Notes: generated from the sequence alone by a model not told the origin. DNA of 36,690 nt from a bacterium (GCA_016125155.1 WGMI01000041.1:1-36690), one strand, 5' to 3'; numbered from the stretch's first letter, positions 8,772 through 17,388 are shown. Numbers and translations: made by a program.

Positions 8772-10132
8772 ACCGAAAGCGCTTCCCGGCTCAAATTGCC
8801 GAAGGAGCCCGAGCTCATGAGCAAGCGCACAGGGTGGTGGGGCCCTTCGGTGGCCAACAGGGCTTGGAGCTCGGCCGGGGTATGGACCACGACGAGGTCA
8901 TTCCGTCCAAAGGCTTGGCGAAGTTCGTCGTCGCTGAGCAGCCGTTGCTTTTTGCGCTCGACCACCTCGGGTTCGTAAAACAGCACTGCGGTCTGGGGGC
9001 CGTCCATCCCGCCTCGGTATTGGGGGACAAATTCGGGTTTTAGGCTGCTGAAGGTGTGGAGTTCGAGCACGGCCAAAACGGCTTCGCTAGGGTGGTGTTC
9101 GAGCACCGCCTGTACGGTGGCCTTAACCTTGCTGGGGGCATGGGCGAAATCGCGGTAAATCCGAATGCCGTCGGGGCCTTCCCAGGGCTCCAGCCGACGG
9201 GCGGCGCCTTCAAAATCGGAAATTGCGGCGTAAAAATCGGCGGGGACAATGCCCATCAGATGGGCCAAAGTGCGCGCCCCTTCAAGGTTCTGCAAATTGT
9301 GTTTTCCGAATATCCGGAGCGGCACGTCTCCTTCTTCGGTTTGAATCCACACTTGCCCAGAACGGAGCACAAAGAGGGGTGTTTGATAGGGCAAGAGCCG
9401 GATTTCTCTGGCGTGGGTTTCGACCAACTGCACAAGCGCTTCGTCCTCAGCGCAATACGCGAGGCTACCTCCGGGTTCGATGCTGGCAATAAAATCGGCA
9501 AAGGGCCGGTGGTAGTCGGCTTCGGTGGGAAAAACGTTGGCGTGGTCCCAGGCGATGCCCGAAATCAGCGCAATGTTGGGTCGGTACCACAAAAATTTCG
9601 ATCGGGGGTCGAGGGTGGAACTGAGGTATTCGTCTCCTTCGAGCACCATAAACTCGGCTTGGGGGTCGAGCGACACCATGCGGTCGTAACCTTGGAGTTG
9701 AGCGCCAACCATATAACCGCTGTCCAACTGGAGTTTGCGGACGACGTGGAGGAGCATTCCGGTTATGGTGGTTTTGCCGTGGCTTCCGGCGACCACAACC
9801 CGGGTTTGGTGTTGGGAAGCCCTGTACAGAAATTCGGGATAGGAGACCACTTCGAGCCCGAGTTCGAGCGCGCGCTGCAATTCGGGGTTGTCGGTACGGG
9901 CGTGCATGCCGAGGATGACGAGGTCGATCTCAGTGCTCAGGTGTTCGGGGTGCCAGCCCTCGGATTTGGGCAGGAGCCCGGCGTTTCGAAGCCGGCTGAG
10001 CGAGGGTTCAAAGATTTGGTCGTCGCTGCCACTCACCCGGTGTCCACGGGCGTATAGTTCGAGGGCGAGGTTGTGCATGGCGGCCCCGCCAATGGCGATG
10101 AGGTGAATGCGTTGATTGGGTTCTTGAGCCAT
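8768..10132 (-). CDS. Mur ligase family protein, Mpl-like
   Basis: The 454-residue product is a three-domain Mur ligase. It has the N-terminal UDP-binding Rossmann region (HLIAIGGAAMHNLA), the ATP loop GSHGKTT (116-122), the EGDEY metal/substrate motif (165-169), GKHNLQN in the central domain, and a C-terminal FAHAPSKVKATV segment. The DFAHAPSK rather than DYAHHP form and the early GGAAM match Mpl, which joins UDP-MurNAc to the recycled tripeptide in peptidoglycan recycling. MurC is the main alternative. A one-mismatch -7 box (TACCTTTC on the minus strand, 10137-10144) lies directly before the start, implying a very short leader. It ends overlapping htpG by 4 bp. Confidence 0.85.
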   Translation of the reverse strand: MAQEPNQRIHLIAIGGAAMHNLALELYARGHRVSGSDDQIFEPSLSRLRNAGLLPKSEGWHPEHLSTEIDLVILGMHARTDNPELQRALELGLEVVSYPEFLYRASQHQTRVVVAGSHGKTTITGMLLHVVRKLQLDSGYMVGAQLQGYDRMVSLDPQAEFMVLEGDEYLSSTLDPRSKFLWYRPNIALISGIAWDHANVFPTEADYHRPFADFIASIEPGGSLAYCAEDEALVQLVETHAREIRLLPYQTPLFVLRSGQVWIQTEEGDVPLRIFGKHNLQNLEGARTLAHLMGIVPADFYAAISDFEGAARRLEPWEGPDGIRIYRDFAHAPSKVKATVQAVLEHHPSEAVLAVLELHTFSSLKPEFVPQYRGGMDGPQTAVLFYEPEVVERKKQRLLSDDELRQAFGRNDLVVVHTPAELQALLATEGPHHPVRLLMSSGSFGNLSREALSV

Positions 10133-10228
10133 AGGCGAAAGGTACAGGGAGGCATGCGCTTGACCAAGTGGGGTGGGTTCGGTACAAAAGCGATATCTTA
10201 GTAGAACAACGCCCTGATATCCATAACC

Positions 10229-10792
10229 ATGAAATCTACGATCCGCCTCATTGCATTCCTGTTGCTCTCAGCCCCTGTCAGTTATACCGCATGGGCACAA
10301 GGCGCCCAGGCTCCAGAAAACGAAGAAGCCCTCATGATTGAGCTCGCGCTCGAAACCCCGGAGGGCTACAAACCTATTTCTCTGGCGCAGATCGAGGCGT
10401 ACTTGCATTCCTTGCGCAAGGACATTGAATCAACCAACCATAAAAATGCTGGGCAAAGTCCGGCGGTTCTCGTGTGGGACATTGTCCGAGTACCCATTGA
10501 AGGGGGTGTTATTTATGGGTTATTGGCCCGGTATCAGGATGGTTCTACTTCGGTGAGCTGGGTCACGCAAAACAGCGAACAACAATGGGTGCTCGATGCT
10601 GAAGGCCGAACCACGTTCTGCGGTTCAAAAAGTACGGAAGGTCAATTCACGGAAAAGACGTCCCAAGGTTGTTGTACTGCAACCCAGTCCGGTCCCTCGG
10701 AGGGTTTTTGCCGCAGCACCTCCGAATGCGGAGACTGTCTCAAGTCGAGCTCTATATCCGTTCCGGTATACGAACACAAGGCGTTTCGGTGA
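10229..10792 (+). CDS. secreted cysteine-rich hypothetical protein
   Basis: The family of this 187-residue protein is not recognised. It begins with a clear signal peptide (basic MKSTIR, hydrophobic LIAFLLLSAPVSYTA, cut site near AWAQ), so it is exported. The central part looks like a small globular domain (VLVWDIVRVPIEGGVIYGLLARY). The last 60 residues are rich in Ser/Thr and hold six cysteines (including GCC, FCRS, ECGDC), which suggests disulfides or metal binding after export. No lipobox is present. It stands alone downstream of the divergent Mur ligase gene, with a degenerate -7 box (TATCTTAG) at about 10195. Confidence 0.65.
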   Translation: MKSTIRLIAFLLLSAPVSYTAWAQGAQAPENEEALMIELALETPEGYKPISLAQIEAYLHSLRKDIESTNHKNAGQSPAVLVWDIVRVPIEGGVIYGLLARYQDGSTSVSWVTQNSEQQWVLDAEGRTTFCGSKSTEGQFTEKTSQGCCTATQSGPSEGFCRSTSECGDCLKSSSISVPVYEHKAFR

Positions 10793-10812
10793 GGGGGTGA
10801 TGGGGAGGAATT

Positions 10813-10823
10813 GAGATAATCTC
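10813..10823. promoter_or_regulatory. palindrome before the broken XRE gene, possible operator
   Basis: GAGATAATCTC is an 11-bp palindrome that ends 2 bp before the first codon of the disrupted XRE regulator. Such a position would suit autoregulation, but it is a single short site without supporting copies. Confidence 0.25.
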
Positions 10824-10825
10824 CT

Positions 10826-11201
10826 TTGAGCTCGCCTTCTCGTACCGCCTTTGACAATGAACTGAAACTCGACTTGCTGGCTGGAGCGTTGCGCAGCGTG
10901 CGTTTGGCGTGCAATCTGACCCAACAAAGAGCTCGGACGCCTCGTAGGGGAACAAAAGGCGCAGATTTCCAAATTGGAAAACAGCCTGACCGACGCCCGG
11001 CTCAAAACCTTGCTCAAGGTGTTTAAAGCGCTCAATGCCAAGGTGCATTTTAGCATAGAACTGATGGGAACAGAGGAAATCCGAACGATCCTTGTTCCGT
11101 TTCTCCCTATTGGGCTTTTCCCCTTCGGAGTCACAGCTCGAACGAAGCCCGTCCCGATGCGCCCCCAGCTGTTCCCGTGGCCTTTTGGCCAGATTGCATA
11201 A
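10826..11201 (+). pseudogene. XRE/HTH antitoxin-like regulator, frameshifted
   Basis: Two plus-strand frames join into a HigA-like XRE helix-turn-helix protein. The first frame gives AFDNELKLDLLAGALRSVR then LACNLTQQ; the second continues with ELGRLVGEQKAQISKLEN, then SLTDARLKTLLKVFKAL and VHFSIEL. This is the normal order of helices of an XRE DNA-binding domain of the type found in Bacteroidota toxin-antitoxin and regulator genes. The frames switch at the A-run in CAACAAAGAG (about 10930-10935), where one extra A breaks the frame. The remaining tail to 11201 looks non-homologous. No toxin gene is next to it: upstream is the cysteine-rich secreted protein, downstream is PEP carboxylase. It may be an orphan remnant or a sequencing error. 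The start (TTG 10826) is uncertain. Confidence 0.65.
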
Positions 11202-11342
11202 AACGACAAACGTTCAAAAGTCCTTGACTCGTCCTTAAAAAGAGATACACGGTGGCCCTCTGACGACTGCGTACCCTGAAGCCAAATTGTCCGGCCGAAA
11301 ACACCGTGCGGCGGGCCCAAATCTGTCTTTCGAAACACCACC

Positions 11343-14039
11343 ATGAATTCCCTCGAAGCCCTCCATCAAAAAGTTGCGGCCGACCTCCGGTTTGTCGTCG
11401 ATGCCTACATCGAAATGCTCGCGCGCATCGGCCAAGGCGAAATGGCCCGTTATCTCGGCTCCGACCCGGTCAGCGCCTGCGCTCCCACCACCTCAAACGA
11501 CGACACCGTTATTCAGACGCTGAGCATCTACTTCCAACTCGCCCAAATGGTGGAAGAAAACGCGGCCAACCAATTCCGCAGAAGGCTCGAAGACGACCAA
11601 CCCAGTCTGATTCGGGGCTCGTGGGCCGAAACACTGAATTTGTGGAAGCGTGAAGGCCTAACGGAAGACGAAATGGGCCAGATTATCGCGCAGACCTGCG
11701 CCATGCCCGTCCTTACCGCCCATCCCACCGAAGCCAAGCGAATCACCGTGCTCGAAATGCACCGCGCGTTTTATTTGCTGTTGGTGAGGCGCGAAAACAG
11801 CACTTTGAGCAAAACCGAACAAAAGCGCATTCGAGAAGATTTGATGGACCTGCTCGAGCGCTGGTGGCGCACCGGAGAGGTATATCTCGAAAAACCCGAC
11901 ATCCGGGACGAAAGGGCCAATGCTTTGCACTACCTCAGCCGCGTATTTCCCGCGGTCTTAAAAAATGCCGATCGACAACTCAAAAGTGCGTGGACCCATT
12001 CGGGACTCGGGGCGGAGTACTTCAAAACACCCCAAAATTTCCCGCAATTCCGCTGGGGAAGTTGGGTCGGAGGCGACCGAGACGGACATCCTTTGGTGGT
12101 GGCAGAAATCACCCGAGAAACGCTCTTGCTTCACCGAAAAGCCGCGTTGCAGCTCATGGCCCAAGAACTCGAGGATTTGTCACGGAAAATTTCGATATCA
12201 GGGCTCACCCACAGTCCTACGCTGCCTTTAGTGCAGTCCATTGAACTATGGAGCCAAAAACTCGGTGATGTTGGAGAACAAGCGTTGACCAAGAATCCCC
12301 ACGAACCGTGGCGACAATATGTCAATTTGCTTCGGATTCGGCTGCAGCAAACCCCCGAAAGCGACTCTGACCGAGCAGAACAAGGATATACCGCAGCTTC
12401 AGAATTGGCTTCGGACCTCAAACTCCTCCGACAATCGCTCGTTGACCAAGGCATGCAAGGATTGGCCACCTCTTTGGTGGTCCCGGTAGAGCGATTGCTC
12501 GAGTGTTTTGGTTTTCATCTGGCGAAACTCGACATACGCCAAAACAGCGCTTTTCACGACAAGGCCATGACCCAGATTCTGCAGGCTTTGGGCGAACCCG
12601 ACTGCGATTACGAATCCTGGGACGAACCTCGGCGCTTGGACTTGCTCGAAACCTGGCTTGAACAAAGCACCCCACGGACCCGTGAAGACCAATCCTGTGG
12701 ACCCGAAGCTGATGCCGTATTGGAATGCTACAGAGTGCTCAAAAAACACATCGATGCATTTGGAGCAGAGGGTATTGGATCGCTGATTGTCAGCATGACC
12801 CGCAGCGTGAGCGATTTGATTTTGGTGTATGTCTGGATGTTCGAAACCGGATTGCTGGAAACAGGGCTGAAAGTGGTTCCCTTGCTCGAAACCATCGACG
12901 ATTTGGAACGAGGACCCGCCATCGTCGGGGCATTCTGGAGCCATGCGACTACGCGGAGGCGCTTGCCAACGATGGGGAACGAACAGGAAATTATGTTGGG
13001 CTACAGCGACAGCAACAAAGACGGGGGTACGGTTGCGAGCAAATGGGCGGTTCATCGCGCGGAAATGGCGCTGGCGCGGGTAGCCGAACAGCAGGGCGTA
13101 CGGCTGTATTTTTTCCACGGCACCGGGGGGACCATCAGCCGGGGTGGGGGCAAATACCATCGGTTTCTCGAAAGCATGCCATCCGGTTCAGTAATGGGGA
13201 CGGTTAAGGTGACGGTTCAAGGAGAATCGGTGGCCCAATTGTTTGGAAACCAACTTACCGCAGAATACAATCTCAACGCCTTGGCTTCGGGCGTCGCGCG
13301 GCAAACACGGCTGCACCAAAAACCTGTCGATACCCCGACGCGTCCGGTTGAGGCCATGGACTATGTTGCGCACCAGGCCAAATGCGCCTACCGGGATTTG
13401 ATTGAAACCCCGGGATTCATTGACTTTTACGCCCAGGTCACGTGCATTGATGTGCTCGAAAAGAGCAAAATCGGATCGCGACCCGCGCGGAGAACAGGTC
13501 GCCGCACCCTATCCGACTTGAGGGCCATCCCCTGGGTGTTTAGTTGGAATCTTTCGAGGGCCACGTTGACCGGTTGGTTTGGAATTGGATCGGGGTTGAA
13601 AGACCTGCGGCTGGAGCGCCCCGAGGAATACCAACAGCTCAAATCGGTGGCCGACGAATGGCCGTTTTTGAAATTCTTGCTCATTCAAACGGAAACCAAC
13701 TTAATCCTGACCGATTTAGCCATACTCAAACAATACACCCGTTTGGTGCGCGACCCCGACTTAAGGGCACTGCTATTCGCAGCGTTGGAACGCGAATACC
13801 ATATGAGCTGCGCCGAGGTGGCCGCCCTGTTCGACGAACCCATTTCGATTCGCCGCAAAGCCCAATTCGAAAGCCTCGAGCGCCGCAAAAATCATCTGAA
13901 TTTGTTGCATGCGTTGCACCTCCGCGATCTTCAGCAGTGGAGGACGATCGACCATGCCCATCCCGATTCGGAAGTCTTGCTCAACAAACTGCTCAGGCTG
14001 ATCAACGCGCTTTCTGGAGGGTTGAAAAACACAGGGTAG
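11343..14039 (+). CDS. ppc: phosphoenolpyruvate carboxylase
   Basis: The 898-residue enzyme makes oxaloacetate from PEP and bicarbonate and so refills the TCA cycle; fumarase, another TCA enzyme, is encoded at 20 kb. Hallmarks in order are TAHPTE (125-130, catalytic His127), GGDRDGHP (243-250), LGYSDSNKDGG, FHGTGG (His592) with SRGGG (Arg600), VTVQGE, and the C-terminal KNTG. Canonical enzymes carry FHGRGG at the fourth motif, so the residue equivalent to E. coli Arg581 is Thr594 here. The overall motif set is complete enough to expect an active enzyme of a divergent Bacteroidota subgroup. The preceding 140 bp show no clear promoter box. Confidence 0.95.
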   Translation: MNSLEALHQKVAADLRFVVDAYIEMLARIGQGEMARYLGSDPVSACAPTTSNDDTVIQTLSIYFQLAQMVEENAANQFRRRLEDDQPSLIRGSWAETLNLWKREGLTEDEMGQIIAQTCAMPVLTAHPTEAKRITVLEMHRAFYLLLVRRENSTLSKTEQKRIREDLMDLLERWWRTGEVYLEKPDIRDERANALHYLSRVFPAVLKNADRQLKSAWTHSGLGAEYFKTPQNFPQFRWGSWVGGDRDGHPLVVAEITRETLLLHRKAALQLMAQELEDLSRKISISGLTHSPTLPLVQSIELWSQKLGDVGEQALTKNPHEPWRQYVNLLRIRLQQTPESDSDRAEQGYTAASELASDLKLLRQSLVDQGMQGLATSLVVPVERLLECFGFHLAKLDIRQNSAFHDKAMTQILQALGEPDCDYESWDEPRRLDLLETWLEQSTPRTREDQSCGPEADAVLECYRVLKKHIDAFGAEGIGSLIVSMTRSVSDLILVYVWMFETGLLETGLKVVPLLETIDDLERGPAIVGAFWSHATTRRRLPTMGNEQEIMLGYSDSNKDGGTVASKWAVHRAEMALARVAEQQGVRLYFFHGTGGTISRGGGKYHRFLESMPSGSVMGTVKVTVQGESVAQLFGNQLTAEYNLNALASGVARQTRLHQKPVDTPTRPVEAMDYVAHQAKCAYRDLIETPGFIDFYAQVTCIDVLEKSKIGSRPARRTGRRTLSDLRAIPWVFSWNLSRATLTGWFGIGSGLKDLRLERPEEYQQLKSVADEWPFLKFLLIQTETNLILTDLAILKQYTRLVRDPDLRALLFAALEREYHMSCAEVAALFDEPISIRRKAQFESLERRKNHLNLLHALHLRDLQQWRTIDHAHPDSEVLLNKLLRLINALSGGLKNTG

Positions 14040-14228
14040 TTGAGCGCTGACCGGGAAATAAAGGGATCGCAACAGATGTCTTCCAGAGAAGGTCCACGCA
14101 ACCCTCCTTGGTCTGATTCTTGATACTTCGAAAACGACATCCTCGGACCAAAACGAGGGCAATCGACTGTTTCAAAGTTCATTGCGATTCTACTATCGGA
14201 CTCTTTCGCCCCATCCTATCCTTCAAGT

Positions 14229-14999
14229 ATGCGAATCTTATACCCTTCTGTGCTCATGGTGTTGATGATGGGGAGCTGCGCTCCGCGTCCCTATGTTCAA
14301 ATAGGTCGGACCGAGGCCGAGGGGGCGGCGGTCGAAAACCAAGCGCTGGTGTTTGAAAATGCGGACTGCCGGGTGACTTATTAACTTTGGGCCCTTGGAG
14401 GCGACATCGGGTTTGTGTTCTACAACAAATCCGAGCACGATTTGAGGATTTATCTCGATCAGACGTTCTTGGTGGTCAACGATTGGTCGACGGCCTATTA
14501 TCAAAACCGCACCTTTACGCGCAGCCAAAATCAATTTGCATCCACTTCGGTCTATGTAAACGACCCTTGGTTGCCTTTTGGACAGACCTATGGACAGACC
14601 CAAGGGCGGACCCACAGCCAAGGAACCGAATACCACGAACCATCGAGCCTGGTGGTTCCAGCCCGCACCCAGGTGCAGTTGAGCGAATTCCGATTGCTCA
14701 AAAAACCCCTCCTCCACCCCGACCTCGAACTGCATCCGCGCAAAAAACAGGTCCGGACTGCGGCCTTTACCCAAGACACCAGCCCCTTGCGCTTCTCGAA
14801 CCGGATTACCTATTCCAACCCCACGGACACAATCCGCATTGAGCAGGTCTTCTACCTATCCGAACTGACCAATTACCCCGCCAAAATGGGGTGGAAACAC
14901 GCCTCTGATCCGGCCACCGACCTGCCCAAAGACCCCGACTACAGCGACCTCAAACCGCTGTATCCCGATAGGGTGTATGTGCTCTATTGGAAACGGTAG
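14229..14999 (+). pseudogene. lipoprotein gene with in-frame stop
   Basis: A single frame reads from a lipoprotein signal (MRILYPSVLMVLMMGS-Cys17) through 51 codons to a TAA at 14382-14384, then continues open in the same frame to 14999. The later part starts LWALGGDIGFVFYNKSEHDL and contains FLVVNDWSTAYYQNRTFTRSQ, which reads as the body of the same envelope protein. A single C-to-T change of a CAA codon would explain the stop. The full protein would have 255 codons plus the terminal stop and be anchored in the envelope; its function is not recognised. The second part alone lacks a signal sequence. It follows ppc after 189 bp of DNA with no gene. Confidence 0.65.
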
Positions 15000-15047
15000 G
15001 GGAAGAACGCTCAAACGAAAAGAGTCCCTTGTCTGTATCAGAGCACT

Positions 15048-16217
15048 TCACAGTTCCGCGAGTCGATCGGCCAATTCAAAAGGGGGAACCACGACAAACG
15101 CCTCCCTCTGTGGAAAAGCGCTGCGGACCGGCGAAACCACAAAACGATGCTGCACGTCCAAATCGTTGGCGGCTATCGTATTGCCCTTGCTGAGCCTTGG
15201 TGCACTGCTGCCTTTGCACTCAAACAAAGCCAAGGGCTTGCCATGGCGCACCCATAAAAGGTCGGCTTCGGTTCCATCCTGGGTGCGGTAATGGGCCAAC
15301 TCGTCCTCTGGGGTACGCAGTGAATCGAGTTGTTGCAAAACAAATCCTTCCCAAGAGGCTCCCACAGAAGGGTGCCCCAATAGGGCTTCGATGTGGGGTA
15401 TGCCCAATAATGCATGAAGCAAGCCGCTGTCGGCCAAAAAGACTTTGGGGGCGCGGACCAATCGCTTGCCTAGGTTGGCGTGCCATGCGGCTACCAGTCG
15501 AATGAGATAAGCAGACTGAAGCACCTCGAGGTGCCGATCTACGTTGGGGAGGGTCCAACCCATATTGCGTGAAAGCGCGCTTTTGTTCAAAAGTTGACCG
15601 TGCACATGCGCGAGCATGGTCAAGAATCGACGCAATTCGGTGGGCGAAGTGGACAGTCCGAGCAAGGGTAGGTCCCGTTCGACCAGAGACGCGAGATAGT
15701 GTCGTCTCCATTCCCAGCTATGGGTCTCTTGTGCGGCCAAAAAAGACAGCGGGAAACCTCCTCTGTTCCACAGGCGAAGGGTATCTTCTTGGCTCGCCAA
15801 TTCGCTGAGGTCAAACGGATGCAGTCTGACATAGGCGATGCGGCCTGCTAAGCTGTCGGCAGATCGACGAAGGAGTTCCGGTGAGGCACTGCCCAACAAT
15901 AGATAGCGTCCGGGACGGCGGTCGCGATCAATCGCAACCCGTAAGGCGGAGAACAGCTCTGGCAAGCGCTGCACCTCGTCGATTACAAAGCGGGCATCGG
16001 GAAGCGAACTGAAGTACAAGAGCGGGTCTGAAAGCCGCTGCAAATCGCTGGGATCTTCTAAGTCGAGGTGGACGCACTGTGCATCGGGCGCCAGCACTCT
16101 GCGCGCCAAATCGGTTTTCCCGACCTGCCTTGGTCCCACCAACCCTACAGCCGGAAACTGCTCGAGCAATCGGAGAATACGATCCGCTCCCCGTCTTGGG
16201 ATGTGCCGATCCAACAT
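15048..16217 (-). CDS. AAA family ATPase with DUF4143 domain
   Basis: The 389-residue protein has an N-terminal AAA_14 ATPase domain with Walker A GPRQVGKT (28-35), Walker B RFVIDEVQRLP (76-86) and sensor LLLGSASPELL. A winged-helix-like middle (KSALSRNMGWTLPNVDRHLEVLQSAYLIRLV) and a C-terminal DUF4143 domain follow, the latter with a nuclease-like fold core (GTEADLLWVRHGKPLALFECK). Such proteins are common, often horizontally spread and of unknown role. The gene stands alone. A perfect 9-bp inverted repeat flanks its presumed promoter just before the start codon. Confidence 0.92.
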   Translation of the reverse strand: MLDRHIPRRGADRILRLLEQFPAVGLVGPRQVGKTDLARRVLAPDAQCVHLDLEDPSDLQRLSDPLLYFSSLPDARFVIDEVQRLPELFSALRVAIDRDRRPGRYLLLGSASPELLRRSADSLAGRIAYVRLHPFDLSELASQEDTLRLWNRGGFPLSFLAAQETHSWEWRRHYLASLVERDLPLLGLSTSPTELRRFLTMLAHVHGQLLNKSALSRNMGWTLPNVDRHLEVLQSAYLIRLVAAWHANLGKRLVRAPKVFLADSGLLHALLGIPHIEALLGHPSVGASWEGFVLQQLDSLRTPEDELAHYRTQDGTEADLLWVRHGKPLALFECKGSSAPRLSKGNTIAANDLDVQHRFVVSPVRSAFPQREAFVVVPPFELADRLAEL

Positions 16218-16218
16218 T

Positions 16219-16260
16219 ATTCCTGCAAATTTCGAAGTGAAGATAGCAAAATGCAGGAAT
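16219..16260 (-). promoter_or_regulatory. inverted repeat around the DUF4143 gene promoter
   Basis: ATTCCTGCA (16219-16227) and TGCAGGAAT (16252-16260) are perfect inverted copies whose centres are 33 bp apart, about three helical turns. A one-mismatch -7 box (GAAATTTG on the minus strand, 16226-16233) overlaps the proximal arm, and the ATG begins one base after it. This could be an autoregulatory operator or a 5' hairpin. Confidence 0.4.
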
Positions 16261-16316
16261 TATTTCCTGAATCACACGCCCCTAGGAACCCGGCACCCCC
16301 TCTCCCCACCCCCAAT

Positions 16317-16347
16317 AAAAAAAGCCCCTGAAATTCAGAGGCTTTTT
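16317..16347 (-). terminator. terminator after tRNA-fMet, possibly bidirectional
   Basis: The 19-bp segment 16324-16342 folds as GCC-C-CTGAA / TTCAG-A-GGC with one C-A mismatch and a one-base loop in the drawn pairing. It is flanked by seven A on the left and five T on the right. Read on the minus strand it ends the tRNA transcript with a T-run, 12 bp after the tRNA. Confidence 0.8.
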
Positions 16348-16353
16348 CTTTCG

Positions 16354-16426
<73 letters not shown>

Positions 16427-16437
16427 ATATGGGAGGG

Positions 16438-16445
16438 CAAAGATA
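16438..16445 (-). promoter_or_regulatory. -7 box (TATCTTTG) of tRNA-fMet
   Basis: On the minus strand TATCTTTG matches the Bacteroidota -7 consensus exactly and ends 11 bp before the tRNA 5' end. No convincing -33 element is seen at the standard spacing. Confidence 0.65.
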
Positions 16446-16506
16446 AGGCAAACGAAACAATTGAAGCGAGGGGCTCAATAAAAATGCGCAAGCCCCGCGA
16501 AATGCC

Positions 16507-16514
16507 GACCTTTG
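16507..16514 (+). promoter_or_regulatory. -7 box (GACCTTTG) placing era on a near-leaderless transcript
   Basis: GACCTTTG differs from TAnnTTTG only at the first base. It ends 4 bp before the GTG at 16519, so the transcript would start at or very near the start codon. The same block CCTTTGCCGC followed by a start-like codon recurs at 32574-32585. Confidence 0.45.
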
Positions 16515-16518
16515 CCGC

Positions 16519-17388
16519 GTGAAAAGCGGATTTGTCAATATCCTCGGCCGGCCCAATGTGGGCAAAAGCACCCTGATGAACACCATGCTCGGCGAAAAGC
16601 TCAGCATAGTGACCAACAAAGCGCAGACCACCCGCCACCGCATATTCGGGATCGTGAACCGCGAAGAGGCCCAAATCGTGTTCAGCGACACCCCCGGAAT
16701 CATCCGCCCCGCCTACGCCCTCCAAGAGCGCATGATGGGCTTTCTCAAAGACGCCTTTGACGACGCCGACATCCTGCTGTTTCTCGTAGAACCGGGCGAC
16801 ATCGCCCACCAAGACCCCGACCTCCTCGACCGACTGGCCCGCTCCGAAACCCCTTTGATCGTAGCCCTCAACAAAATCGACACCCTCGATCAATACGGGC
16901 TTGAAACCCTCAACCAAAGCTGGTCCACACGGCTCCCAAAAGCCGAAATCGTCCCCATTTCCGCCCTCAAAGGATTTCAAACCGACTACCTCCTCAAGCG
17001 CATCATCGAACTGCTGCCCGAAGGCAACGCCTATTTCGACACCGACGCCATGACCGACCGCAGCGAACGGTTTTTTGCCAGCGAAATACTCCGCGAAAAA
17101 ATCCTGCTCCAATACGAACAGGAAATTCCCTATAGCTGCGAAGTCGAAATCGAGAGTTTTAAAGAAGAAAACGCCCTGCTCAGCATCCGCGCTTTGATTC
17201 ACGTAAGCCGCGACTCCCAAAAAGGAATCCTCATCGGCGCTCAAGGCAAAGCCCTCAACCGCCTCGGCACCGCCGCACGCAAAGAAATGGAGCGCTTTTT
17301 CGACAAAAAAGTATTCCTCGACCTCTACGTCAAAGTGACCAAAGACTGGAGAGAAAACGAACGCATCCTCAAGCGCTTCGGCTATTGA
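16519..17388 (+). CDS. era: GTPase Era
   Basis: The 289-residue GTPase binds the 3' end of 16S rRNA and helps 30S maturation. The G1 loop is GRPNVGKS (10-17), the switch region is KAQTTRHRIFG, G3 is DTPG, G4 is NKID and the SALKG segment is G5. The C-terminal KH domain shows GILIGAQGKALNRLGTAARKEMERFF, the RNA-binding helix pair typical of Era. The start is GTG, directly after a -7 box. It is followed 29 bp later by der, a second ribosome-assembly GTPase, and lies beside the initiator tRNA, which points to a translation-related cluster. Confidence 0.97.
   Translation: MKSGFVNILGRPNVGKSTLMNTMLGEKLSIVTNKAQTTRHRIFGIVNREEAQIVFSDTPGIIRPAYALQERMMGFLKDAFDDADILLFLVEPGDIAHQDPDLLDRLARSETPLIVALNKIDTLDQYGLETLNQSWSTRLPKAEIVPISALKGFQTDYLLKRIIELLPEGNAYFDTDAMTDRSERFFASEILREKILLQYEQEIPYSCEVEIESFKEENALLSIRALIHVSRDSQKGILIGAQGKALNRLGTAARKEMERFFDKKVFLDLYVKVTKDWRENERILKRFGY

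Noticed and set aside
9056..10057. 333-residue antisense ORF opposite the Mur ligase gene
   Set aside because: It is a high-GC shadow of a well-supported gene with complete ligase motifs.
14140..14157. Short hairpin CCTCG...CGAGG as a ppc terminator
   Set aside because: Five base pairs, no T-run, and about 100 bp from the stop codon.
16467..16499. GGGGCT/AGCCCC inverted repeat upstream of era
   Set aside because: A 6-bp stem with a 20-nt loop and no T-run or known element; probably chance in GC-rich DNA.
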